Position numbers and translations under genes: made by a program. Below are positions 43,097 through 51,790 of a stretch of 64,000 nt of DNA, in pieces. This stretch comes from Ensifer canadensis (lineage in GTDB: Bacteria > Pseudomonadota > Alphaproteobacteria > Rhizobiales > Rhizobiaceae), in the NCBI RefSeq assembly GCF_017488845.2, contig NZ_CP083374.1:405501-469500 (forward strand). Direction: 5' to 3'. The notes below the pieces were generated by a model. It saw nothing but the letters and a program-made list of their open reading frames with translations. It did not search any database and was not told the origin of the DNA. The number at the start of each line of letters is the position of its first letter. The stretch's first letter is position 1.

Positions 43097-44088
43097 GCGG
43101 CAGCCTTTCCTTGATTGACGACGGGGCAAGCCACGAGAACCGCACCGTCGTCCGACCGGACCAAAGGGCGGCGGCTATTGCTGCAGGCGGGGACGGCAAG
43201 CTCGCAACGCGGCGCAAGGGCGCAGCCCTTGATCGGCGCGCCGAGCGTCGGCGGAATGCCGGGGAGCCCTCGAAACTCCGACCCAATTGGATCCTCCCGC
43301 CTCGGTATCGCGTTGATCAGCCCCCTGGTGTAGGGGTGACGCGGGCTGACGAGGACCTTGTCCACCGGACCGCATTCGGCGGCACGCGCCGCGTACATGA
43401 CGACGATGTTGTCGGCGGCACCCGCGACCACCCCCATGTCGTGCGTGATCAGCACCATCGCCATGTTGAGACGACGCTGCACGTCCTTCAGCAGCCGCAA
43501 GATTTGCGCCTGAACCGTCACGTCGAGAGCTGTCGTCGGCTCGTCGGCGATCAGCAGCTTCGGCTCGCCCGCAAGGGCAATGGCGATGACGATGCGTTGC
43601 CTCAACCCGCCCGAAAGCTCGTGCGGGTATTGCCGGAGCCGGGCCACGGGATCGGAGATCCCGACAAGCTTCACGAGCTCGAGGGCACGTGCCTCGGCTG
43701 CCCTCGGCGTCATGTCGAGATGCAATTCGGCCATCTCGGCAATCTGCCGCCCGATCCGGCGCACCGGGTTGAGAGCGCTCATCGGATCCTGGAAGATAAA
43801 GCCGACGGACTTGCCGCGAAGCTTCTGGATCTCGGGCTCGGGCAGGCCGATCAATTCGCGCCCCTCCAGCTTGACGGAGCCGGAGAGCATCGTCGACACG
43901 CCCGTCGGCATCAGGCCAAGCGGTGCGAAGTTCATCACCGTCTTGCCGCTGCCGCTTTCGCCGACGATGGCGAGACATTCACCCTGCCGGACCGAATAGC
44001 TGACACCGTCGACGGGGCGGACCGCCGATTTCGCGGTTAGGAGGTCGACCGTCAGATTGCTGACGTTCAGGAGCGGCTCGTCACGCAT
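43093..44088 (-). CDS. ABC transporter ATPase, DppD type
   Basis: A 331-aa ATPase from the ATG at 44088, overlapping the permease gene by eight bases. Walker A IVGESGSGKTVMNFAPLGLM, signature ELSGGLRQRIVIAIAL, Walker [13 protein letters not shown], and the C-terminal Cys motif GCALAPRCELAVPACSNSRR. Pairs with the DppF-type ATPase. Confidence 0.93.
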   Translation of the reverse strand: MRDEPLLNVSNLTVDLLTAKSAVRPVDGVSYSVRQGECLAIVGESGSGKTVMNFAPLGLMPTGVSTMLSGSVKLEGRELIGLPEPEIQKLRGKSVGFIFQDPMSALNPVRRIGRQIAEMAELHLDMTPRAAEARALELVKLVGISDPVARLRQYPHELSGGLRQRIVIAIALAGEPKLLIADEPTTALDVTVQAQILRLLKDVQRRLNMAMVLITHDMGVVAGAADNIVVMYAARAAECGPVDKVLVSPRHPYTRGLINAIPRREDPIGSEFRGLPGIPPTLGAPIKGCALAPRCELAVPACSNSRRPLVRSDDGAVLVACPVVNQGKAAA

Positions 44089-44977
44089 CGGAATTCTCCT
44101 TGCCCCAGCTTGCGACCTCAAGCCGACGCGCTGCGAGCATGCGCCGAGTGAGCGGTTTTGGAATGCGGTTGAGAGCGATGGACTCCCCGAGGGTGTTGAA
44201 GCCGATGACGGCGGCCGTGAGGGCAAGCCCCGGCAGCAGAACCTGACGCGGGTCGGATTCGAGATAGGGCAACGCGTCGACGAGCATCTGGCCCCATTCC
44301 GGCGTTGGCGGCTGAATGCCGAGGCCAAGGAAGCTCAGCGTCGCAACCGCCAGAGCGGCAGTGCCGGCGTCTGCCGTCGCATAGACCATCACCGAACCGA
44401 TCGTACCGGGGAGGAGATGGCCGAAATAGATGCGCCAGGGACTGGCTCCCAGCACCCGCAGCGCCTCGATATGAGGCTTACTCATGATGCTGACTGCCAC
44501 GGCGCGGCTGATACGCCCACTCATGGGCCACCAGGCAAGTGCCAGCGCCAGCACCATCGTCCAGTATCCGGGACCGACGATCCCGATCACGGCCAGCGAG
44601 ATGATCAGGCTCGGTACGGACAGGCCCACATCAACGATGCGCATCAGGAGGTCGTCCACCCAGCCCCGGTGGTAACCAGCGATCGTTCCGAGCACGATAC
44701 CGATGGTCATGGCGATACCGAGAACCGAGCCGACGCTCACCAGCGACGTGTTCGCAGCGATAATCAGACGGCTAAACGTATCACGACCGAGGTGATCGGT
44801 TCCGAGCCAGTGTGCGGCCGTTGGCCCGAGACCGGCCTCCAGCAGGTTTTGGGCGCTCGAGTCCTGGGGCGCCAGCCAGGGCGCGAAAGTACCCAGAGCA
44901 ACGAATAGGCCGATGGTAATCAAGGTCGCCCGCGGCATCTTGTTCAATCGGGCCAGGATAGGATTGGGCATGTTCAT
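44081..44977 (-). CDS. ABC transporter permease, DppC type
   Basis: A 298-aa permease; ATG 44977 has GGAG six bases upstream (44989 is an alternative). DppC pattern: HWLGTDHLGRDTFSRLIIAA near the start of the periplasmic segment and coupling loop EALRVLGASPWRIYFGHLLP. Five to six membrane segments. Confidence 0.92.
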   Translation of the reverse strand: MNMPNPILARLNKMPRATLITIGLFVALGTFAPWLAPQDSSAQNLLEAGLGPTAAHWLGTDHLGRDTFSRLIIAANTSLVSVGSVLGIAMTIGIVLGTIAGYHRGWVDDLLMRIVDVGLSVPSLIISLAVIGIVGPGYWTMVLALALAWWPMSGRISRAVAVSIMSKPHIEALRVLGASPWRIYFGHLLPGTIGSVMVYATADAGTAALAVATLSFLGLGIQPPTPEWGQMLVDALPYLESDPRQVLLPGLALTAAVIGFNTLGESIALNRIPKPLTRRMLAARRLEVASWGKENSDA

Positions 44978-44979
44978 GA

Positions 44980-45915
44980 TCAGCTCCATTGGCGGCGAAT
45001 GCGCGGATCGGTCAAAAGAACCGCTAGATCGACGATCAGATTCACCACGATAAAGAAGGTCAGGAAGATGAGCAGGCATGCCTGCACCACCATGAAGTCG
45101 CGAAAGCGGACGCCGGCGAGGAAGTAATCCCCAAGACCCTGCCAGGCGAAAAGCGGTTCGACGATGATCGCAGTGGCCGTCATCAGCCCGACCTGGGTGC
45201 CGAGGGCGTTGATGAAGAGGGGCGTGATGTTGGGCAACGCCTCACGGAGCAATATGGCCGTGCGACCAAGACCCTTGCTCTTGGCGGTCAGAACGAAGGG
45301 GCTCGTCATCGCTTCCTCCAGACCGACCCGCACGACGCGGCTGAGGACGGCGGCCGGCAGAACGGCGACGGTGAGCCATGGCAGGATCCAGCTTTTGGGG
45401 CCGTTGAAACCGAACGACGGTAGAAGCTGGAAGGTGACGGAAAAGCCATAGATCATCAGCGCCCCGACGAAGAACGTCGGCGTCGATGCGCCGAGGAGCG
45501 CCAGACCGCGCGATACGCGGTCCGGCAGTTTGTAGGGCCAGAAGGCCCCGAGGAAACCCAAAGCCAGGCTGATGAGGGCGGCGATCACAGCCGAGCCTGC
45601 AATCAGGAGCCCGGTCACGAGCATCCGGTTCGCCAGGTCTGCGCTGACGTCCTGTCCTGTTCTGTAGGAAATGCCGAAGTCGCCGCGAACAGCATCGCCA
45701 AGCCAATCCACGTAGCGCATCAGCAGTGGCTTGTGCAGTCCTATCTCTTCGGCGACCTGTTCGACATAGCCCGGTGTAGCGACCGCCCCGCGAAGCTCCG
45801 CGATCAGAACCGCAACATTGCCGGGTGCCGACACCACGAGTGTGAAGCAAACCAGGGACGCCATGAACAGAAGGACCAGGGAATGCTTCAGCCGCTTGCT
45901 GATGAAGTGGATCAA
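44980..45915 (-). CDS. ABC transporter permease, DppB type
   Basis: A 311-aa permease starting MIHFISKRLKHSLVLLFMAS, with the APGN loop in place of the usual PGDP, the coupling loop LTAKSKGLGRTAILLREALP and the end DLAVLLTDPRIRRQ. It follows the receptor gene by 12 bases. Confidence 0.92.
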   Translation of the reverse strand: MIHFISKRLKHSLVLLFMASLVCFTLVVSAPGNVAVLIAELRGAVATPGYVEQVAEEIGLHKPLLMRYVDWLGDAVRGDFGISYRTGQDVSADLANRMLVTGLLIAGSAVIAALISLALGFLGAFWPYKLPDRVSRGLALLGASTPTFFVGALMIYGFSVTFQLLPSFGFNGPKSWILPWLTVAVLPAAVLSRVVRVGLEEAMTSPFVLTAKSKGLGRTAILLREALPNITPLFINALGTQVGLMTATAIIVEPLFAWQGLGDYFLAGVRFRDFMVVQACLLIFLTFFIVVNLIVDLAVLLTDPRIRRQWS

Positions 45916-45927
45916 AGTACCCTCCTC

Positions 45928-47505
45928 CTACTCGGCCAGCAGAATGTTTTCGTAGGGCATGTCGTATTCGGTGACCGGGCTGCTGAAGCCATGGAGCCGC
46001 TTGGAATGCGCCCAGATGCTCGGCACGTAGACCAGCGGCGCAATCGCGTCGTTGTCCCGCAGCCAGTCATAGACCTTCTGAATGGTCGGCTGGATCTGAT
46101 CGCCGGTCGCGGCCATCGCCGCATTGATCAACGGATCGAGGTTGACCGGATCGGTGACCAGCTTGCCCTCGACGTCGTTGTGGAAGGTCGACAGGCACAG
46201 TCCGACGATCGAGCCGAACGGATCGTAAGGTGCGCCATAGGTCAGGAAGAAGCCGAGATCGTACTTCTGTTCGAGCATGTCCGTGTGCTTGGAGGCATGG
46301 TCAACCGAGCGGATGACGAGGTCGATACCGATCTCCTTCATCTCGGACTGGATGACCTCGGCAATCACACGTGATCCCGGCACGGCGTCCGGGCTGACGA
46401 CCAATTCGAGCGTCAGCGGCTTGCCGTTCTTGGATCGGATGGGGCTTCCCGTCCAGCCGGCCTTTTCGAGCAGCGCCGATGCGGCCGCAGCATCCCGGAC
46501 AGGTGCATCACTTTGCGTTCCGGCATAAGGCAAGGCGCCCGAGAACATGTTGCCGGCGGGCTTGGCGTAGCCATGGTAAAGCACCTTGGAAATCGCGGCG
46601 CGATCGATGCCGATGCTGACGGCCTTGCGCACTTGCGGATCCTTGAGCGCCTCAGCACGGTCGGGATTATAGGCCATCACCAGCGTGACGTTGCCCGGAT
46701 CGACGACGACGTTGAAACCGGCCGCCTCAAGCTGCTTGCCCTCTTCCGGGGTCAAGGGCGCGATCCAGAACCCGCCGATCAGGTCGAGTTCCTCGGCACG
46801 CAATGCCGCAACCCGCGAACGGGCATCAGGGATAACCTTGGCTTCAAGGCGTTCATAGGACGGCAATTCGCCCCAGTAGCCTTCGTGATGCTCGAAGACG
46901 CTCTGGGTGTCGTCCGCGCTGATCTGACGCCACGGCCCGGTACCCACAGGCTCCTTGAACTTGCCGTCGGCACCTACGGATTTAGGCGACAGGAAGCGCG
47001 TCGGCCGCGTGTAGGAAAGTTCCTGCATGAGCGCGAGCACCGGCTCCTTGAAATGCAGGGTGACGTGGTAGTCGTCGACCACGTCGAGCGACTGGAAGTG
47101 CTTTGAGCAATTCATCCAGCTGAACTGGTCGATGCCCATCCAGCGCTCGAGATTCCATTTGCACGCGGCAGCGTCGAACTTGGTGCCGTCCTGGAATGTC
47201 ACGCCCTCGCGCAACGTCAGATGCAGCGTCTTGCCGCCGTCTTCGATCTTCCAGTCGGTTGCCAGGCAAGGTTCGATCTGACCGCCCTTGCCGTATTTCA
47301 CGAGCGGCTCGAACATGAGGTCCTGAATGGCCCAGATCGCGTAGTGACTCTGCGGATCGAGATTGCCGGCAGGCTTGGCGATGGCAACCCTGAGCGTGCC
47401 GGCGGCACCTTGCGCATAAACGATTTTCGACAAAGCACCCTGCGCCATGGCCAAGCCGATAGCGCCGGCCGTCCCTTGCAGGAACGTACGTCTATTTACT
47501 GACAT
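45928..47505 (-). CDS. ABC transporter substrate-binding protein, family 5, with Tat-type signal
   Basis: A 525-aa receptor of the peptide/nickel family. The N-terminus MSVNRRTFLQGTAGAIGLAM carries a twin-arginine motif (RRTFLQ), suggesting export in folded form. Family 5 blocks: LATDWKIEDGGKTLHLTLRE, PVGTGPWRQISADDT and the late VYDWLRDNDAIAPLVYVPSI. First gene of the minus-strand ABC operon; TTGTATACAA-like sites lie upstream. Substrate not evident; the cluster suggests a cyclic amide or nitrogen heterocycle. Confidence 0.92.
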   Translation of the reverse strand: MSVNRRTFLQGTAGAIGLAMAQGALSKIVYAQGAAGTLRVAIAKPAGNLDPQSHYAIWAIQDLMFEPLVKYGKGGQIEPCLATDWKIEDGGKTLHLTLREGVTFQDGTKFDAAACKWNLERWMGIDQFSWMNCSKHFQSLDVVDDYHVTLHFKEPVLALMQELSYTRPTRFLSPKSVGADGKFKEPVGTGPWRQISADDTQSVFEHHEGYWGELPSYERLEAKVIPDARSRVAALRAEELDLIGGFWIAPLTPEEGKQLEAAGFNVVVDPGNVTLVMAYNPDRAEALKDPQVRKAVSIGIDRAAISKVLYHGYAKPAGNMFSGALPYAGTQSDAPVRDAAAASALLEKAGWTGSPIRSKNGKPLTLELVVSPDAVPGSRVIAEVIQSEMKEIGIDLVIRSVDHASKHTDMLEQKYDLGFFLTYGAPYDPFGSIVGLCLSTFHNDVEGKLVTDPVNLDPLINAAMAATGDQIQPTIQKVYDWLRDNDAIAPLVYVPSIWAHSKRLHGFSSPVTEYDMPYENILLAE

Positions 47506-47567
47506 GAGTTTTTTCTCCTCTTTGGCGCTCCCTGCGCCCGCCTAGACACCGCGGCCTCCACGCCGTT

Positions 47568-47602
47568 TTGTATAGACAAATTGACTGTGTCATGTATACA
47601 AT
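47568..47602. promoter_or_regulatory. Putative GntR operators upstream of the ABC operon
   Basis: TTGTATAGACAA (47568-47579) and ATGTATACAAT (47592-47602, containing the perfect palindrome TGTATACA) lie 60-100 bases before the receptor start. They share the TTGTATACAA theme seen at several other promoters in 47-63.5 kb. Confidence 0.6.
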
Positions 47603-47787
47603 CTTGCGTCAAGATCGCATTTTAGATTGTCGACATTTTAGCCGACAAAGCGGTATGCAGACGAGAATTGGGATGAGAATGCGCTGGCACAACCGACGTT
47701 ATCGTCGCGTTTCGCCCGCGACGAAACGCTGTTGGCGCGAATCCTGGCAGCTGCGACGCCATTCCACCTCAACAATATCGGCAGAAC

Positions 47788-47797
47788 TTGTATACAA
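47788..47797. promoter_or_regulatory. Perfect TTGTATACAA palindrome
   Basis: A ten-base perfect palindrome, the best example of the shared site, about 285 bases upstream of the ABC receptor gene. Probably bound by one or both FCD-type GntR regulators of the island. Confidence 0.55.
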
Positions 47798-47966
47798 TGC
47801 GAGTGGAGTTGAATGCTGACGAGACCATCGGCTTCCGGAAGAAGGAGGCCGCACAATAAGGTGCGCTGATCGGCGTTGCCCGCCCGATAGGCAGGCCCAA
47901 GATAAATGCGCGGGCCGAGTTCGGTCGCCGCAATCGTTCATGTGTGGTTTTGGATGGAATCTCGAC

Positions 47967-47995
47967 AACGGCGGCCTGCGTATGCGGCCGCCGTT
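47967..47995 (-). terminator. Stem-loop after the amidohydrolase gene
   Basis: AACGGCGGCC (47967-47976) pairs perfectly with GGCCGCCGTT (47986-47995), about 65 bases past the stop of the minus-strand amidohydrolase. No T-run follows; a probable Rho-assisted transcript end. Confidence 0.5.
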
Positions 47996-48057
47996 GGTAT
48001 CATCAAGCGTATCGTAGCCGTTGCAGGAATGGGAGCGCTCGCAACGGCGGGTCGGCC

Positions 48058-49455
48058 TCAGGCTTTGCCGATACTGCCGAACACCAGACGCCCCTGGTGG
48101 AAGGTGGCGGTGCGCGCCGGCACGCGAGCCACCGCCTCCGCGGAGCAACTCGCACCGACAAGCGTGAAGGCGGCGTCATCTCCGGCAATTGGCCAGGCGC
48201 GTTTGCCTTCATCATCCAACGGCAAAACGCCGCCGGTGGCGATGGCCATGGCCCGTGACAAGTGGAACTCATCCGACCCGCGATAAAGCTGCGCGTAGAA
48301 ATAGGCCTTTTCCAGCATGTCGCCGCTGCCGAACGGCGACCAGTGATCGATGACACTATCCGTTCCGGTCATCACGAACACGCCCGCCTTGCTCAATTGT
48401 GGCAATGGCATCATCAGAGCACCAAGCGGGACCGTCGAGGCGATCGTCATCTGATTTTCCGCCAGGCGGGAGGCAGTCTCCTCCAATGCTTCAGGAGCCA
48501 GTGTAGTCAGGGCAAAGGCATGACTGATGGTTACCTTGCCACGCAGCGCGGGATTCTTCTCCGTGGTCTCGATCATGTAGTTGATCGCCGCCATCCCCGC
48601 CGGACTGGTTTCATGCAGGTGGATGTCTACCCCTTTGCCGGTATCGAGGGCAATCTGGAACATGGCGTCGAGTGACTTCTCCATCGCCCCATCGACATTG
48701 GTCGGATCGAGCCCGCCGACATAGTGCACGCCCATCTGCATCGCTTCGCGCATCAAGCCGTCGACCTTGGAATGCAACAAACCGTGTTGTGGGAAGGCGA
48801 CAATCTCGCAGACGAAGTCATCGCGGTGATTTTCCAGCGCGCGCTGCAGGTGTTCAAGGCTTTTCAGGCCACTGACCGGATCGATGTTGCAATGGCTCCG
48901 CGCGACGGTGCTCCCCTTGGATTGAAGCAGCGCGATCAGGCCCTCGGCTCGCTGCTGCGAGGTGGGCAATAATTGGGGGATCAGCTTTTCTTCCAGCGCA
49001 ATCATGTCCATGATGGTCTTGCCTTGGCGCGGCCGCGGCGCCTGCCAGGGACCACCGTAAAAGGTCTTGTCCAAATGGATGTGCATATCGCGCATGGCCG
49101 GCAGCATCAGTTGGCCATGCGCCTGATAGCGCGCGACACCGCTGGGCAGCGTTGCGTTCGCGGGATGAAGCGCGGCGATCTTGCCGTCCTTGATCTCGAC
49201 GGTGTACAGCGCGGTGCGGGTGCCGATGACGGTGTCGCCGTCATATTCGAAACCTTCTTCCAGCCGCACGTCAGCCAGCAGGTAGTGACGATCCGTCAGC
49301 ATGTTTGCTCCAATCTCGGCAACAGGTTCGGCCGTATTCGCAGATACCTCGTGAGCCAGTCCGCCAGTCAGCCCGACGACCGCGCAAGCGGTGGTCAGCT
49401 TCCCCGTTTGGCCGAGAAATGCCCGGCGGCTTTGCGACAGTGTCTGTTCCAACAT
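48058..49455 (-). CDS. Tat-exported amidohydrolase, cytosine-deaminase-like
   Basis: A 465-aa metal-dependent amidohydrolase from the ATG at 49455 (GAGGGAACG upstream). A twin-arginine signal is present (SRRAFLGQ then a hydrophobic run to about residue 40), so the enzyme should be periplasmic, unusual for this family. Metal motifs: MHIHLDK, ARSHCNIDP, DIHLHET, ISHAFAL and GTDSVIDHWSPFG; the last resembles the CodA active-site Asp region. It would act on a cyclic amide, amidine or amine before uptake. It is the third gene after the flavin reductase and racemase genes on the same strand. Confidence 0.87.
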   Translation of the reverse strand: MLEQTLSQSRRAFLGQTGKLTTACAVVGLTGGLAHEVSANTAEPVAEIGANMLTDRHYLLADVRLEEGFEYDGDTVIGTRTALYTVEIKDGKIAALHPANATLPSGVARYQAHGQLMLPAMRDMHIHLDKTFYGGPWQAPRPRQGKTIMDMIALEEKLIPQLLPTSQQRAEGLIALLQSKGSTVARSHCNIDPVSGLKSLEHLQRALENHRDDFVCEIVAFPQHGLLHSKVDGLMREAMQMGVHYVGGLDPTNVDGAMEKSLDAMFQIALDTGKGVDIHLHETSPAGMAAINYMIETTEKNPALRGKVTISHAFALTTLAPEALEETASRLAENQMTIASTVPLGALMMPLPQLSKAGVFVMTGTDSVIDHWSPFGSGDMLEKAYFYAQLYRGSDEFHLSRAMAIATGGVLPLDDEGKRAWPIAGDDAAFTLVGASCSAEAVARVPARTATFHQGRLVFGSIGKA

Positions 49456-49557
49456 CGTTCCCTCATCATGGGTTTGGAGTTTGCGTAATGATGACAATTC
49501 GATTTGCACGGACAGCCTGTAGCTGTCGCATCTTGCCGAGCTATGGGACAAGATGTG

Positions 49558-50376
49558 CTACGGTTGCAGACTGCAAAACGTTGCCGTTTCGGCCGAATTG
49601 ATCACTTCTTGGGAAATGGGCGTGAGAACCATCCGTTGATCAATGATGGGGTGGCACGCCGATACGAGATCACCGGACTTGTCGCGGGGATAAGCGTAGG
49701 CGCCAGCCTTCGAGGTCCGAAAGCCACCGCTCACCAATGCCTCGGCGAGCTTGACGGCTGCCGCCACGCCGTCGATGACGGGGACCCCCGTTTCGCGCGA
49801 TAGCCAATTGCACAATTCTGCCATGCCGGCGCACCCAAGGACGATGGCATCGACACCATCCTCGCGTATCGCAGCGCGCGCCTCATCGAGGAGTTTCGCG
49901 CGCGCGATTGCCGGGTCGGTTTCGAGTGCTAGTACCGGCAGGTCGACCGAGCGCACACGGCGGCAGCGCGAGGCAGCGCCGTAGTGCGCCACAAGATCCT
50001 CAATCACCGGCACCGACCTCGGCAGCGTGGTGATCACTGTGAAGCGGGTCGCTACGGTTACTGCGACCTGCACCGCCGCCTGGCAGATACCGATGACGGG
50101 ACCGGAGGCAACCTCGCGCGCAGCGGCAAGGCCGGGATCATCAAAGCAGGCTATCACGTGCACCGATGCGCCCCGCTTCTCGGCGGCACGGATCGCGGCC
50201 AGCATCGCAGGCACGGCCATCGCCTCGTCCGCGTAGCCTTCGATCGAGGCGGGCGTGTCCGTTGCGGTCTCCGCCTCGATGACTGTGCCCTCCGATCGCG
50301 CTGCCTCGGCCGCACGTGCGATTTGGTCGGTCATTGAGGATGTCGAATTCGGATTGATGACGTGTATGCGGATCAT
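49558..50376 (-). CDS. Aspartate/glutamate/hydantoin racemase family protein
   Basis: A 272-aa cofactor-independent racemase-fold protein. Two catalytic Cys are visible: Cys in VIACFDDPGLAAAREV and in IVLGCAGMAELCNWLS. The start MIRIHVINPNSTSSMTDQIA is typical of hydantoin racemases (HyuE/DcsC group). The last 40 residues are an extension of unclear function. Its ATG overlaps the stop of the flavin reductase gene by four bases. Alternative role: maleate isomerase-like or decarboxylase. Confidence 0.88.
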   Translation of the reverse strand: MIRIHVINPNSTSSMTDQIARAAEAARSEGTVIEAETATDTPASIEGYADEAMAVPAMLAAIRAAEKRGASVHVIACFDDPGLAAAREVASGPVIGICQAAVQVAVTVATRFTVITTLPRSVPVIEDLVAHYGAASRCRRVRSVDLPVLALETDPAIARAKLLDEARAAIREDGVDAIVLGCAGMAELCNWLSRETGVPVIDGVAAAVKLAEALVSGGFRTSKAGAYAYPRDKSGDLVSACHPIIDQRMVLTPISQEVINSAETATFCSLQP

Positions 50377-51029
50377 CGGGTGGCTCTCTCTGGCCTGGGG
50401 TTCACTTGTGCAAACTCGAAGCGCAGTAGCTCTTCCGGCTTTTTAAGTTCGAACTGGCGATCTGAAGTGATGTAGTTGTCGGCATGCAGCCTGGCGATCG
50501 GCTGGTAGGTCTCCGGATTCGCATAGCGCCCCTCGGCATCAAGGCACCGATCCTGGATATGCATGTGCACGACTTTGCCGATGACGAGCACGCGCTTGTG
50601 ATAGTCGAGGATGCGGTCGACCTTGCATTCGAAGCTGCAGGGACTTTCGGCGATGCGGGCGACGTCGATCTGGTCACACGGCACCGGTGTCAGACCGGCA
50701 AAATCCAGTTCATCCACTTCTGAAGCGAAGTTGACACCACAGACGATCATCGCCTCGGCGAGCGCCATGTCGACCATGTTGACAACGAACTCGCCGGTTC
50801 GGCGGATGTTCGAGACAGTGTCCTTCTCATCACCATTGCCGCGGTTCTGGATGCCGAGCACAACCAAAGGCGGCTCGTGGGCAAACACGTTGAAGAAGCT
50901 CATTGGCGCCGCATTGTTGTGTCCGGCCGGCGACCGGGTTCCAACAAGCGCGATGGGGCGCGGACCAATGAAATTGGTCAGCAATCGATAACGATCGGGA
51001 GGGGGTAGCATGGTGAAATCGATATTCAT
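50373..51029 (-). CDS. Flavin reductase-like FMN-binding protein
   Basis: A 218-aa protein from the ATG at 51029 with GGAGGAG upstream. It has the split-barrel flavin reductase pattern: LLTNFIGPRPIALVGTRSPA, NNAAPMSFFNVFAHEPPLVV and TGEFVVNMVD. Such proteins bind FMN and may reduce flavin for a monooxygenase or act as oxidoreductases themselves. No monooxygenase is visible nearby. First gene of its operon; TGTATACA-like and direct-repeat sites lie upstream. Confidence 0.88.
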   Translation of the reverse strand: MNIDFTMLPPPDRYRLLTNFIGPRPIALVGTRSPAGHNNAAPMSFFNVFAHEPPLVVLGIQNRGNGDEKDTVSNIRRTGEFVVNMVDMALAEAMIVCGVNFASEVDELDFAGLTPVPCDQIDVARIAESPCSFECKVDRILDYHKRVLVIGKVVHMHIQDRCLDAEGRYANPETYQPIARLHADNYITSDRQFELKKPEELLRFEFAQVNPRPERATR

Positions 51030-51228
51030 GTCCGGTTCTCCTCCATGACCGTTCAAACGCTTATCACTGCGCCGACGCACGGCGCGTCGACCGGCTGGGA
51101 CGCCCGAGCGTGCAGCCGCAGGCACGGCAAACACCCACGCACAGGAGAACCTCGCCGAGCTTTTCGCACGGAAACCGGTGTATCTGGCACGTTGCTCTCC
51201 CGGCGTCGCCGAATACCGTCTTTGATTT

Positions 51229-51278
51229 ATATCGCATCCATTTTTGTGTCAATATTGCATCCAATTAATGCATACAAT
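51229..51278. promoter_or_regulatory. Direct repeats and GntR-like site upstream of the flavin reductase operon
   Basis: ATATCGCATCCA (51229-51240) is repeated as ATATTGCATCCA (51252-51263), 23 bases on. ATGCATACAAT (51268-51278) is one base from the ATGTATACAAT site at 47592. The cluster lies 200-250 bases before the flavin reductase start and is locally AT-rich, as a promoter would be. Confidence 0.5.
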
Positions 51279-51441
51279 ATTATGAGTCAATCTCAGAGGC
51301 GTGCCTGCGCCACATTGCCGGCGCGAACCGCTGGCACAAAGGAATGCTTGGGAAGACGTTTTAACTAATGCGCTGCCGCGAAAAGGTCACAACGATGTTG
51401 CCAATCACCGACTGCGTGTTTCGTTAAATCGCATTCGATGT

Positions 51442-51510
51442 AAAAACATGCAGCAATTCAGAGTGCTACAGCGACCTTTGCGCGTCTAATAAGACGCGCG
51501 GCGCTGTAGG
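51442..51510. repeat. RIME-like palindromic repeat, copy B (inverted relative to copy A)
   Basis: The tail AACATGCAGCAATTCAGAGTG precedes CTACAGCG (51466-51473), the inner stem CGCGTCT-AATA-AGACGCG, and CGCTGTAG (51502-51509). It is the reverse complement of copy A at 23323-23389 with a longer inner stem. Confidence 0.8.
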
Positions 51511-51597
51511 TGCGTTGCTCGACGCGAGGGTATAAGCGAGAGTGACATACGGCGCGCGCCGAAATCTGCTCACCTACCGTCCAATCTGAAGAGGCAA

Positions 51598-51606
51598 ATT
51601 GTATAC
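51598..51606. promoter_or_regulatory. GntR-like operator half site
   Basis: ATTGTATAC at 51598-51606 sits in an AT-rich stretch that continues with TATGCATAATATTGTATTAT. It matches the shared TTGTATACAA theme on one side. It lies between two RIME-like repeats and is not next to a start codon, so its target is unclear. Confidence 0.35.
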
Positions 51607-51654
51607 TATATATGCATAATATTGTATTATGTTATGAGTGCAGCCGTCAAAGCT

Positions 51655-51698
51655 CTACAGCGACCTTTGCGCGGCCAATAAGACGCGCGGCGCTGTAG
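51655..51698. repeat. RIME-like palindromic repeat, copy C (stem only)
   Basis: CTACAGCG (51655-51662) and CGCTGTAG (51691-51698) enclose ACCTTTGCGCGGCCAATAAG and ACGCGCGG, nearly identical to copy B but without the AT-rich tail. It is in the same orientation as copy B, 146 bases away. Confidence 0.8.
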
Positions 51699-51790
51699 GA
51701 GTCCTGACTTTCGTCCGCGCATGGAAAACGGGCATTGACGTCCAGCAGGGAGCGCCAGTGATCACGCTGGTCACAAGGCAGCAAAACGGT

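Larger units (their letters stand above)
47506..48057. other. Intergenic control region with GntR-type sites
   Basis: About 550 bases without a gene between the ABC receptor start and the 3' end of the Tat-exported amidohydrolase gene. It contains the operator-like sites at 47568-47602 and 47788-47797, and a stem-loop at 47967-47995. No further gene seen. Confidence 0.6.
51030..51790. other. Gene-free region with operators and repeats
   Basis: About 760 bases between the flavin reductase start and the 3' end of the GntR gene. It contains direct repeats and an operator-like site (51229-51278), two RIME-like repeats (51442-51510, 51655-51698) and another operator-like site (51598-51606). Short open frames here have no support. 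Confidence 0.6.
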
